From contig CANBWK010000019.1 of the NCBI GenBank assembly GCA_947373105.1, positions 1 through 34,841 of the forward strand: a stretch of DNA of 34,841 bases, given 5' to 3'. A program made the position numbers and the translations under genes. Positions 8,885 through 16,806 of the stretch are shown here, in pieces. The number at the start of each line of letters is the position of its first letter. Within the stretch, counting starts at the first letter, position 1. The notes under the pieces are model-generated. The model was not told the origin of the DNA. It saw only the letters and a program-made list of their open reading frames with translations, and searched no databases. The stretch is from Comamonadaceae bacterium (GTDB lineage Bacteria > Pseudomonadota > Gammaproteobacteria > Burkholderiales > Burkholderiaceae_C).

Positions 8885-8925
8885 CCCGATTTTGTTTATT
8901 TTGAAGATTTCACTTTCACTTTACA

Positions 8926-8941
8926 TCAGCCAATTGGCGTA
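8926..8941 (-). promoter_or_regulatory. Palindromic operator-like site, copy 2
   Basis: The site reads TCAGCCAATTGGCGTA on the plus strand (TACGCCAATTGGCTGA on the minus strand). It keeps the GCCAATTGGC core and one full half-site. It lies between the mscS stop (8959) and the helix-turn-helix gene, 102 bases upstream of that gene's start. The spacer is AT-rich and also contains a tandem AAAGTG/AAAGTG on the minus strand. See the copies at 5648 and 15010. Confidence 0.5.
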
Positions 8942-8958
8942 TAGATGTTACTTTTTGT

Positions 8959-10260
8959 TCATTTTTCGACATGCGCCAAGGCCACGCCGCGCTGGGCAAA
9001 GGCCATTCCGATGGCATAAAGCAAATCTGACACCAACGCCTTTTGGCCGTTATGCAGGTCATTGATCCAGCAACTGACATCCAGTCGCACTTCATCAGCC
9101 GTCAAATCTGCCACCAAAACCCCTTGAGGCTGGTTTTTAAGCACGCGCGGATGCCGCGCCATCTCTTGCAAAATCACAGCCTTGGCTTGTTGATAGTCGC
9201 CAATATGGGCCAGCCTCAGGGTGAACGACACGCGGTAATCGTCATTGCTCAAAGTATGGTTTTGCAAGATATGCGTGCTCAAGCTGCTGTTGGGTATCAG
9301 GCTTTCGGTGCCCACGGCATCTCGCACCACAATCGCCCTGCTGCTCAACTGCACCACTTGCCCCGTGATGTGGTTGATGGTCACATAGTCGCCCACTTTC
9401 ATGGCGCGCTCAAACAAGATGTAGAGTCCGCTGAAAAAATTGATGACCACCTGCTGCAAACCAAAACCCAAGCCAATCCCCAAAGCACCCGCAAACGCCG
9501 CCAAGGTGGTGGTTTCAATGCCCGAGCCGACCAATACGCCCACGGCGGTCATGCCGAAGATGCCGACCGCAAACAATCGCGTCAAAATCAGCGCATCGTT
9601 GGACTGAATTTGCTTGGCATCGCTGTACTTTTGCAAGCCCCACTCCGCAGCCTGTGACAACTGCGCTGCAATGGCAAAGGCGACCACCGCCATGGCCATA
9701 CCGACCACGATATTTTCCCCTTTGAATACCTGACTTCCTACCGTGAACTCAATACCATCAATCCACTGCACCAGCGGCTGAAACAGGCCAAAAAACGTCA
9801 GCACCAGTGTCAGCACAATCGACCACTCGATCAGCCAAAGAAAGAACCGCAACAACCCATGCGGTCGCATGACGCGCCGAAACACCCAGCTGCCCACACG
9901 CACGGTCATCACCCACATCGTCAGGGCCAGCACTTTCCAAACCACCAACAACTCATACGTGGGCCAACTGACCAGCCAGCCAAGGGCCATGAAGCAAGCC
10001 ATGAACACACTCGCCACCACCGATGGTCCCACGTTGCGCACAAAAGACTCACGCCACACGCTCTTGGGCCAACGCTGCAATATATGTTGGCTCAACCGTG
10101 GAATAAGTGCATAGCCTATGGCAATAGCAGCGACGCAATACAAGCACTGCGCCACAAAACTGCCCAGCGACAGATTCAAATAGGCGTGGTAAGCCATGGA
10201 CGAAGAAAAGCCATCGCCACTCATCACCACATCTTCAATGCGCATGAAATTCAAGCTCAT
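8959..10260 (-). CDS. MscS-family mechanosensitive channel
   Basis: A 433-residue inner-membrane protein with about five predicted transmembrane segments in its first ~260 residues, then the conserved MscS pore and beta domain. The pore helix region ALGIGLGFGLQQVVINFFSG and the beta-domain start FERAMKVGDYVTINHITGQV are diagnostic. The C-terminal ~100 residues form the cytoplasmic vestibule. It releases solutes during osmotic downshift. It is longer than E. coli MscS (286 residues), as in the multi-segment YbdG/YnaI-like members. The ATG at 10260 follows AAGGAGA. The start lies only 18 bases past the stop of the patatin gene, so the two are likely co-transcribed. Confidence 0.92.
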   Translation of the reverse strand: MSLNFMRIEDVVMSGDGFSSSMAYHAYLNLSLGSFVAQCLYCVAAIAIGYALIPRLSQHILQRWPKSVWRESFVRNVGPSVVASVFMACFMALGWLVSWPTYELLVVWKVLALTMWVMTVRVGSWVFRRVMRPHGLLRFFLWLIEWSIVLTLVLTFFGLFQPLVQWIDGIEFTVGSQVFKGENIVVGMAMAVVAFAIAAQLSQAAEWGLQKYSDAKQIQSNDALILTRLFAVGIFGMTAVGVLVGSGIETTTLAAFAGALGIGLGFGLQQVVINFFSGLYILFERAMKVGDYVTINHITGQVVQLSSRAIVVRDAVGTESLIPNSSLSTHILQNHTLSNDDYRVSFTLRLAHIGDYQQAKAVILQEMARHPRVLKNQPQGVLVADLTADEVRLDVSCWINDLHNGQKALVSDLLYAIGMAFAQRGVALAHVEK

Positions 10261-10278
10261 GACTCTTCTCCTTGCGTC

Positions 10279-12546
10279 TCAATAACTGAAGCGTCGGCCC
10301 AACTGCAAAAACACGTTGTCGGCATTGTTCGAGCCTTTGGCTACACCGAGGTAAATGTCACCAATCTTGCTGTCGATACCAACAAACAAAGTGCCGCTGT
10401 AACGCAAGTGCATCGAATCGGCCTGGTACCACGCGTCACCAGCCTCCAGCACGGCACCCACATAGGTGCGTTGATTGAGTAAACCACCATCGCTCAAGCG
10501 GTACATGTAAGTGCCCTGAATATGGGCCAATTGATCGCCAGCCAACTGGCTCATGCGGTAGGCGCCCATCTGCTGAAAGCCCCCTAAAAACAAGGTGTTG
10601 GGCGTGCCACATTTTGCACAATTCGAATTCACTTTTTCTTGAGCAATATTCAATCCAATATTAAAAATATGAGGACCAAAAGAGTGGGCGATGGTGCCAC
10701 TCAAGCGGCCGCTGCTGTAAATAGCGCCCGAAAATCCCTGTTCAATTTTGGCGTTCACGTAATACCCGCGGGTCGGAAAACTCAAAGAATCCAACTGATC
10801 CGTTTGCAGTTGCAGCTTTAAACCGGCATAGGTGAGCGATAGCGTTTGTGTACCCAACTCCTCCGCCAACGCGTAGGATGAATCCAGCGATTTGGTGATG
10901 TTACTGGCCGTCAAACCCATCTTGACGTTCGCCTTGCGCTCCCAGTCGTACACCAGTTGCGCGTCCCATGCCTGTACTGTTTTATTGAAATACAACAGCT
11001 TTTGATTGCTGACCGAACCGTTACTGGGCGTCACTTTGTATTCGGGCAAAAAATTGCGGTCCCAAGACAACCCCGTCTCCGCACTCCACCCTCTTGAGAT
11101 GGGCTGGTGCAAACGCGCCGCCAGTTCTGACTGCGTCCCCAGCCGTGCATCTACAGAGAGCTCTAAGCCTGAAGGTGTCAGCCACGGACGTCGATAACCC
11201 ACCCCCGCAGTGAACTGTGTCACCCCACCCGCTTCGGAAGAAAAACCCAGGGTCGTTTTCATGAAATGGGGGCTGTAAGGCTTCTCGCGCACATGCACCA
11301 CCAACTGATACCGTTCGCCCTGCTGTTGCTCCAAGCTGTAGCTGACCAGATCAAAGAACCCACTGGTATAGAGCTGATCGATATAACGCTCAGCCTCTTT
11401 TGACTTGAACTCCTGCCCCAACAAGGGCGACATCATCGACTCGATGAAATCGGCCGACACATCGTGTTGGCCCTCGGCACGAATCGAGACGATGCGTTTC
11501 TCGCGCTGGTCAAACGACAAGCGGTTGGCCTGCGCATAAAGTGTTTGAACGGGAAACAAAGTCTTGAAAGTGGCCCACCGGTCTTTCACCACCAGCAACG
11601 CGGTCTCGCCTCTTTGAATAACCTCTGACGCCCTATTGAAGTCCGCAAAACCAATGTCTTTAACCAGGGGCTGAATCAATACATCTTGCTGGCGCAACAA
11701 AGCCAGGTTGCGCTTTTCATTTTGACGAATCATGATGTCGATCATCCGATTCGCCACCACCAAGGCATGGTTGGCCTGCTCGGTTTTGCCATCGTCTGTG
11801 CCACCGGCCAAAAAGGACGCCACGATCACATCAGCGCCCTCACTCAAAGCCACCTCCACCGGCAGATTGGCCACCAATCCCCCGTCGACATAGGTTTCGC
11901 CATCCACTTCCACCGGCGCAAAAACGGCCGGTGCAGCCATGCTGGCCCGAATGGCCAAATGCAAAGCCCCACGGTCAAACACTTTCATTTCGCCGTCGCG
12001 GTAACGCGTGGCCACAGCGCGAAAAGGAATTTTTAAATCATTGAAATTCACGTTCGGCGGCACATGCGCTGTCAAGTCTTGCAACAGCGCTAAAAACCGC
12101 TGACCATCGCTCACGCCTCGCGCAAAACTCACACCGCCATTTTTAACGCCAAACTCCAAATCAACCGGGTACTTTTGTTGGTACTCCCGCGTTTTAGAAG
12201 GCAACTCCAAGCGATTGAGCTGATCCAGAGCCACCTTGGACGGGTCGAGCCCGCCCACCACGCGCTCGATCTCATCTGTGCTCATGCCACTGGCATACAA
12301 ACCACCGATCACGGCGCCCATGCTCGTGCCCACAATGCGCGCAATGGGTATGTGGTCTTTCTCAAGTTGACGAAGCACAGCCAAATGCGCAAACCCCTTG
12401 GCCCCGCCACCCGCCAAAACCACCACCACCGAGGGAACCCTCACACCCGCTGCTGGCGGAACTTGTGCCCAAGCCAACTGTCCGCCTAGGCTCAGTAAAA
12501 CCAGCAGACACCGCAGGGTCGCTTGAATTTTCAACAGAAGTTGCAT
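10279..12546 (-). CDS. Patatin-like phospholipase with POTRA and outer membrane barrel (PlpD-like, type Vd autotransporter)
   Basis: A 755-residue secreted protein. A signal peptide (residues 1-28, ending LAWA-Q) leads into a patatin domain (about 38-330) with the oxyanion motif GGGAKGFAH, the nucleophile GTSMG (Ser75) and the catalytic aspartate in VDGG (Asp221), so the Ser-Asp dyad is intact. About residues 345-428 resemble a POTRA domain (VSIRAEGQHDVSADFIESMM... YTSGFFDLVSYSL). Residues 430-755 are a 16-strand Omp85/BamA-type barrel ending LGRRFSY. This is the layout of Pseudomonas PlpD, whose barrel exports its own lipase domain to the surface. Length is in the usual range. mscS follows 18 bases downstream. 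Lipase activity is inferred from motifs only. Confidence 0.93.
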   Translation of the reverse strand: MQLLLKIQATLRCLLVLLSLGGQLAWAQVPPAAGVRVPSVVVVLAGGGAKGFAHLAVLRQLEKDHIPIARIVGTSMGAVIGGLYASGMSTDEIERVVGGLDPSKVALDQLNRLELPSKTREYQQKYPVDLEFGVKNGGVSFARGVSDGQRFLALLQDLTAHVPPNVNFNDLKIPFRAVATRYRDGEMKVFDRGALHLAIRASMAAPAVFAPVEVDGETYVDGGLVANLPVEVALSEGADVIVASFLAGGTDDGKTEQANHALVVANRMIDIMIRQNEKRNLALLRQQDVLIQPLVKDIGFADFNRASEVIQRGETALLVVKDRWATFKTLFPVQTLYAQANRLSFDQREKRIVSIRAEGQHDVSADFIESMMSPLLGQEFKSKEAERYIDQLYTSGFFDLVSYSLEQQQGERYQLVVHVREKPYSPHFMKTTLGFSSEAGGVTQFTAGVGYRRPWLTPSGLELSVDARLGTQSELAARLHQPISRGWSAETGLSWDRNFLPEYKVTPSNGSVSNQKLLYFNKTVQAWDAQLVYDWERKANVKMGLTASNITKSLDSSYALAEELGTQTLSLTYAGLKLQLQTDQLDSLSFPTRGYYVNAKIEQGFSGAIYSSGRLSGTIAHSFGPHIFNIGLNIAQEKVNSNCAKCGTPNTLFLGGFQQMGAYRMSQLAGDQLAHIQGTYMYRLSDGGLLNQRTYVGAVLEAGDAWYQADSMHLRYSGTLFVGIDSKIGDIYLGVAKGSNNADNVFLQLGRRFSY

Positions 12547-12600
12547 GATGTTGCGTTCATTAAAAGTATTAATTACTCACAATTTTATCAATTTTAATCG

Positions 12601-12631
12601 AAAAGGGCCTGTTTCAGAGAAACAGGCCCTT
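12601..12631 (-). terminator. Rho-independent terminator of the 12675-13271 gene
   Basis: A perfect 11-bp GC-rich stem (12605-12615 with 12619-12629, loop of 3), extendable by two A-T pairs, is followed on the minus strand by TTTT. It lies 44 bases after the stop codon of the small outer membrane protein gene and isolates the patatin gene, whose start is at 12546. The 128-base spacer holds no gene. Confidence 0.8.
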
Positions 12632-12674
12632 GACATCCATCATGACCCCAAAGGGCGGTCATGAACCTTGAAGA

Positions 12675-13271
12675 TCAGAAGCGGTAGCCAAAAGAAGCCG
12701 ACATGCCCTGAATCGTGGCGTTAACATTCTTTTGTGTGTTGTAACGTGTGAAATCCAAACCAATGTAAGTGGCCTTGCTCAGGTTGTAGTTCATGCCAAA
12801 ACCGTAAGAAAACGAGCTGTCGGTGGTATCGGATTTGCTCGAAAGAGCGCCAGTCATGATCGTATCGCTCAAGCTCGCACGGGCCACACCGGCGCGACCA
12901 AACACTTCCAGGTCAGGCGTCAGGTTGGTTTTTGCACGCACATACAAACCCATCACGTTGTTGACCTTGACGGTGTTCTTAACAGTCACGTTATTGAAAA
13001 CTTGAGTTTTAGAGTCGTCACCGAAACCAAATCCGACCATACCTTCAGCCGAAAAATTAGGCGTGAACTGGTAACCCATGATGCCGCGCAAGCTGGTGTT
13101 GTTGTAAGCCTGTTTTGTGTTACTGCCATCGTTCAAATCTGTACGCAATGGCGCTACAGCCAACTCGCCATAATAGCCCGTTGTGTTCGCGTTCCCACGG
13201 TACTGAGCTTGGGCAGACAAAGCAGTTACAGCCAACAAAGTGACGGTAGCAATTTTTGTATAAATATTCAT
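12675..13271 (-). CDS. Small outer membrane beta-barrel protein (OmpA/OmpX-like porin fold)
   Basis: A 198-residue protein with a clean signal peptide (MNIYTKIATVTLLAVTALSA-QA). The mature part is of the eight-stranded outer membrane barrel type (OMP_b-brl): alternating strands such as GYYGELAVAPL, GIMGYQFTPNFSAEGMVGFG and LYVRAKTNLTPDLEVFGRAG, ending ASFGYRF with terminal Phe as BAM requires. No OmpA peptidoglycan-binding domain is attached. The start has AGGA 9 bases upstream. An AT-rich promoter region lies upstream with a possible -10 box TACAAT near 13307-13312. It has its own terminator, so it is monocistronic. Role unknown; stress or adhesion functions are typical guesses. Confidence 0.88.
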   Translation of the reverse strand: MNIYTKIATVTLLAVTALSAQAQYRGNANTTGYYGELAVAPLRTDLNDGSNTKQAYNNTSLRGIMGYQFTPNFSAEGMVGFGFGDDSKTQVFNNVTVKNTVKVNNVMGLYVRAKTNLTPDLEVFGRAGVARASLSDTIMTGALSSKSDTTDSSFSYGFGMNYNLSKATYIGLDFTRYNTQKNVNATIQGMSASFGYRF

Positions 13272-13391
13272 TTAAGAATTCCTAAATAAGTTAAAAGAAA
13301 AATTATTGTACTCAATTTTTACCTTGTTATCAGTTTGATTAACAAAGTGTTTCATGCTTTTGAAGCCAGCTACTTTCACATCACATGGGTC

Positions 13392-13805
13392 TTACAAATT
13401 CGTCAAAGTCATCGTCTCGTCTATGAACAAACTGGCGCCGCCGTAGTTGTATTGCGCATAGGTGTGACCCGAAATGAAGTTGAAGGACGAACCATACGCA
13501 TTGGCCGCTACCGTGCCGCCCAAGGTGGCGCCCGACAGACCCGCCCCTGCTTGTGTCCACTGACTGCCTGAGACCAACTGCACCACATCGCCCGCATCGC
13601 CGTTGACCACCAACATCTTGCTTTCGTTGGCGTCTGTGGAGGTGGCGTTGTCGGTGGTTCCCGACATGCTCAACACATCATCCAAACTCAGCTTGAGCGT
13701 GTTGTTGCCCGAACCGGCATGACCAATGCACCCGCGCCCAACGTGCCCAGTTGAGTGATGTTGTCTGCATCAAGTATCACGGGGTCGTTGCCTGCATTGA
13801 ATCAA
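13392..13805 (-). pseudogene. Decayed 3' end of a giant repeat adhesin gene
   Basis: On the minus strand, 13685-13392 encodes 97 residues (DDVLSMSGTTDNATSTDANE..., then LVVNGDAGDVVQLVSGSQW... ending LFIDETMTLTNL). This is the conserved C-terminal region of very large Ig/cadherin/VCBS repeat adhesins of type I secretion, where an LxLxDVL motif precedes a VxGDAGDxV module. In-frame codons continue upstream (GSGNNTLKLSL). The matching earlier part (NAGNDPVILDADNITQLG) is in another frame, so an indel lies near 13710-13730. A stop sits just upstream at about 13806-13808, and a hairpin and the OmpA gene follow. There is no ATG, promoter or repeat body, so it is a remnant. The adhesin assignment is from motif memory. 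Confidence 0.65.
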
Positions 13806-13810
13806 CTGCA

Positions 13811-13844
13811 AAAGCCACACTAAGTTGAAACTTGGGGTGGCTTT
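13811..13844 (-). terminator. Probable terminator after the OmpA-family gene
   Basis: AAAGCCAC (13811-13818) pairs with GTGGCTTT (13837-13844), with an inner AAGT/ACTT stem and a 4-base loop. On the minus strand it starts 41 bases past the OmpA-family stop and ends in CTTTTG, only a short T-tract. It is positioned to end that gene and to keep transcription out of the adhesin remnant. Confidence 0.5.
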
Positions 13845-13884
13845 GAATGACCTGCGTAGCAAGTCAGTTCGCTATGGGGACTGA

Positions 13885-14859
13885 TTATTGGCGTCTGGCA
13901 CCCGTGATTTCAACCACAACACGGCGATTGGGCTGGTTACACAACACCGATGTTGGCGAGACCACCCGGCTGCAGTTAGCGACGACAGGCTCACGGGCGC
14001 CACGACCCTCGCCCGTGATGCGTGTTCCTTGCAGGCCATTGATCTGCAGGTAGTCACGCACAGTAACCGCACGTTCGCTGGACAAGCGCTCGTTGATGGT
14101 GTCATTGCCCAAGGGGTCGGCATGGCCGATCACGTTGATGCGATCGACATTGATGTAGTCTCCTTTGATCTTGCCAATCAGGTTGTCCAAAGACTGGCGG
14201 CCTGCCAGTGACATGCTGTTGCGGTCGGATTTGCCAAAGGCAAATAAGGCGTCAGCTGCAAGGTTGATTTGTTGAGGTTTGGCCACCACGGGTGCAGGCC
14301 CACCGTCCACGCATTCGGAGGCTTCGGGAACGCGGCTGATGGTGTGAATTTGTTGTCGCGTAGATTGGACGTCCGGCAAGGCTTCGGCCGCTGCAACGGG
14401 TTGCAACACAGCGCGAGAACTGGCCTGCTCGCGAACGCGCATGAAGGTGGTTTGTCCGCCATTCAGCGTAATGGCGGTGATGGTGTCCAAGCTGTCTTTG
14501 GGGCTGCGGCCTGCCTCCACAATGCGCACACCCAATTCTGCTTTATTAGGGGGCAAGCAAATCTCAGCATACCCCCCAGGAATCAAGGACGCATGGTAGT
14601 AGCCATTGACGTAGACCGTAGCAGCACCCGGCAGGTTTTGCATCTTGGGACGATAAAAAATGACGCGTGTTTGTTGCGCGGGCACACGCTCAAACATTGC
14701 AAACCTGTCTCCTAAGGGCTTGTCAATGGAGCTGCCCACCTGGCCGCCCCCCGAATCCGTGCTTGTAGCCGCCAATGCGGGGGCTGTGAGGCAGATTGCC
14801 AAGACGCAAGAGGATGTTGCAAACAAGGTTTGAACAATTCCGAACTTCGTCAATTTCAT
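13885..14859 (-). CDS. OmpA-family protein with C-terminal peptidoglycan-binding domain
   Basis: A 324-residue envelope protein. A signal peptide (about residues 1-31, ending TAPALA) leads to an N-terminal domain of about 110 residues with TRVIFYRPKMQNLPGAATVY and GYAEICLPPNKAELGVRIVE, resembling the DUF2846-like module of adhesin-linked OmpA proteins. A linker precedes a C-terminal OmpA/MotB domain (about 205-320): ALFAFGKSD, INVIGHADPLGNDTINERLS and LSSERAVTVRDYL. The peptidoglycan-contacting Asp and Arg positions appear to be kept. ATG 14859 is chosen over 14883 because GGAG lies 7 bases before it. Proteins of this type often sit beside giant type I-secreted adhesins, and a remnant of such a gene lies just downstream. 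A perfect 16-bp palindrome lies 150 bases upstream of its start. Confidence 0.88.
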   Translation of the reverse strand: MKLTKFGIVQTLFATSSCVLAICLTAPALAATSTDSGGGQVGSSIDKPLGDRFAMFERVPAQQTRVIFYRPKMQNLPGAATVYVNGYYHASLIPGGYAEICLPPNKAELGVRIVEAGRSPKDSLDTITAITLNGGQTTFMRVREQASSRAVLQPVAAAEALPDVQSTRQQIHTISRVPEASECVDGGPAPVVAKPQQINLAADALFAFGKSDRNSMSLAGRQSLDNLIGKIKGDYINVDRINVIGHADPLGNDTINERLSSERAVTVRDYLQINGLQGTRITGEGRGAREPVVANCSRVVSPTSVLCNQPNRRVVVEITGARRQ

Positions 14860-15009
14860 TGAAAACTCCAATCGTGTTGACACACAAATCGATCATTGAT
14901 TTGTGCTGTTTTTTGTAATTTCCTGGAAAACCACGGCAGCCCAAACCGCCAAAAATTCTGATTTACCAATTAATACGTTGAATTCTCTAAGAAATAAAAA
15001 GGAAGTAAA

Positions 15010-15025
15010 TACGCCAATTGGCGTA
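15010..15025. promoter_or_regulatory. Palindromic operator-like site, copy 3 (perfect 16-bp palindrome)
   Basis: TACGCCAATTGGCGTA is a perfect palindrome. A further direct half-site TACGCCAAT overlaps its right end (15024-15032). It lies in the AT-rich 276-base spacer between the yihY stop (15136) and the OmpA-family start (14859), so only the OmpA-family gene is downstream of it. The spacer also has AACTCAT/ATGAGTT (15052-15070) and a purely AT palindrome at 15112-15127. No gene is seen in the spacer. Confidence 0.6.
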
Positions 15026-15135
15026 CGCCAATGACTTTTGTTACAAATTCAAACTCATATGAAATGAGTTATAAAGAAATTTAATTATATCAATTTGTTT
15101 TTCAATAGACTTATTTTTATAAAAATAGTACATTT

Positions 15136-16359
15136 TTAAATTACTTCACCTAACTTAAGCCGTTCTATCCCAAACTGTCGCCAAACAGCTCGAGTCTCTT
15201 CGAATCGAGAAATTAGCAAGACATCGGCCAGAGGTGCCAAAGGGGTGACACGGACATCGATCAATAAAACGTAACGATTTGTAAGGTCTTGGCCCAAGGG
15301 TCGCAGCTGCCCTATCCATTCGAGCTCGAGAAGTACTTCGACTACACGGTGGGCATGACGAAGTTCTATGCGCAATGTCTGTGACAACTCACTCAAGCTC
15401 AAGCCATAAGGCGGGGTGTTTTTCAGGTGATTCAAGATCGTCAAAGTTTCGAGCGCCAAACGGAATGACCAGCCCGCACCACTGCGGCGGCGTAATGCAT
15501 GGCGACCCATTTCAGGCAAACTGGCGGCAATCAACGCACCGACCAGCACAATCACCCAGGCCACGTAAATCCAAACCAACAAAATGGGAACGGCTGCAAA
15601 CGCGCCATAGATGGCAGAGTAAGTGGGCATTTGGGCCAGGTACAGCGCCAGTATTTTTTTACCCAACTCGATGCCCATGGAACTGACCAGTCCGCCAGCC
15701 AAAGCATGTTGCCATTGCACGCGCGTGTTGGGCACGTAATAGTAAAGGCCCGTAGCGCAGGCCGTGAGCAATGCAAACTCGATCGTGTCCAGCACAAAGC
15801 GAAGGTCATTGGGCAACACGCCCACGCCTTCGCTGGCCGAGACCACATACGAAGTAATCGCCAAGCTGCCCCCCAGCATCAAAGGCCCCAACGTCAGCGC
15901 GGCCCAGTACAGCAATACCCTTTGTGCCAATGGGCGTGGCCTCGTGACCCGCCAGATCTGTCCCATGGTGCGCTCGATCGTGAGCATCAAGGCCAGCGAC
16001 GTGGCAATGACCGCCACAAAACCCACGGTGCCAAGTCGGCTGGCTTTGCGGGAAAACTGGGTGAGAGAGCCCAGCACCTGCCGCGAAATACTTTCGGGCA
16101 CCAAGCTCTGGACTAACCATTGCTGAAGTTGGTCTTGAATTTTGGCGAACACAGGGAACGCCGTGAAAATGGCCAGGCCTAAAGTAAAAAGTGGCACCAA
16201 CGCCAAGACAGTGGTGAAGGTGAGTGAACTGGCGGTCATGCTCAAACGGGCGTCACGAAATCGCTCGTGCAGCATGTGGCCCATTTGGCGCCATTCAAAG
16301 TGCAGTGAGTATTGCCAGAGCTGTGACAAGCTCTCTTGGAGACGGTGTATTCGGTTCAT
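15136..16359 (-). CDS. YihY/BrkB-family inner membrane protein
   Basis: A 407-residue polytopic membrane protein of the YihY (formerly ribonuclease BN / BrkB) family. It has the conserved early segment RLSMTASSLTFTTVLALVPL and about six transmembrane helices between residues ~35 and 290, including TYSAIYGAFAAVPILLVWIY. A cytoplasmic tail of about 120 residues (about 290-407) looks like a winged-helix region (LSLSELSQTLRIELRHAHRV), as in the longer betaproteobacterial members. It is not an RNase; the family function is not settled. A longer start at 16386 is possible but would overlap the divergent DUF2069 start at 16381; ATG 16359 is preferred, though neither has a strong ribosome site. Confidence 0.9.
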   Translation of the reverse strand: MNRIHRLQESLSQLWQYSLHFEWRQMGHMLHERFRDARLSMTASSLTFTTVLALVPLFTLGLAIFTAFPVFAKIQDQLQQWLVQSLVPESISRQVLGSLTQFSRKASRLGTVGFVAVIATSLALMLTIERTMGQIWRVTRPRPLAQRVLLYWAALTLGPLMLGGSLAITSYVVSASEGVGVLPNDLRFVLDTIEFALLTACATGLYYYVPNTRVQWQHALAGGLVSSMGIELGKKILALYLAQMPTYSAIYGAFAAVPILLVWIYVAWVIVLVGALIAASLPEMGRHALRRRSGAGWSFRLALETLTILNHLKNTPPYGLSLSELSQTLRIELRHAHRVVEVLLELEWIGQLRPLGQDLTNRYVLLIDVRVTPLAPLADVLLISRFEETRAVWRQFGIERLKLGEVI

Positions 16360-16380
16360 GCTCTGTATGATGCCACTGAC

Positions 16381-16806
16381 ATGCATACGATTTCAGAACC
16401 TACCCTCCTTTCCCCAGTCTCTGCGCCTGCTTTTCATGTGGTGTTGACCCGCATTTTGGCGGTGGGCAGTTTACTGGGCCTGATTGCATTAGGCCTTGCC
16501 TGGGAGCTGTGGCTGGCCCCTTTACGACCTGGAGGCACTTGGTTGGCGATCAAGGTGCTCCCTTTGTGCCTGCCCTTGGCAGGTTTGCTGAAAAACCGCA
16601 TGTACACCTACCGGTGGTTAAGCCTGCTGATTTGGCTTTACTTTACCGAAGGCGTGGTTCGTGCCTGGGGTGACAAATGGCCGTCAAACGCATTGGCAGG
16701 GGTGGAAGTGCTGTTGTGTTTGATTTTGTTTGTGGCTTGCGCCTTGCATGTGCGCTTGCGATTGAAGGACGCCAAGGCTTTGGGTCCATTGCAGGAGGTG
16801 GTATGA
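16381..16806 (+). CDS. DUF2069 integral membrane protein
   Basis: A 141-residue inner-membrane protein with four predicted transmembrane helices and the DUF2069 hallmarks: WELWLAPLRPGGTWLAIKVL, the LLKNRMYTYRWLSLLIWLYF segment, then TEGVVRAW. The family is widespread in beta- and gammaproteobacteria and has no assigned function. The start is close to the divergent yihY start (21 bases from 16359), so both promoters must overlap coding DNA. Its stop overlaps the start of the FAD oxidase (ATGA at 16803), indicating translational coupling. The ribosome site for 16381 is weak. Confidence 0.88.
   Translation: MHTISEPTLLSPVSAPAFHVVLTRILAVGSLLGLIALGLAWELWLAPLRPGGTWLAIKVLPLCLPLAGLLKNRMYTYRWLSLLIWLYFTEGVVRAWGDKWPSNALAGVEVLLCLILFVACALHVRLRLKDAKALGPLQEVV

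Noticed and set aside
14723..14944. 73-residue minus-strand frame over the OmpA gene start
   Set aside because: Overlaps the signal-peptide coding region of the OmpA-family gene in another frame; no motif.
15112..15127. Perfect AT-only palindrome TATTTTTATAAAAATA just after yihY
   Set aside because: Pure A/T palindromes are expected by chance in this AT-rich spacer and would make a very weak hairpin; not called as terminator or operator.
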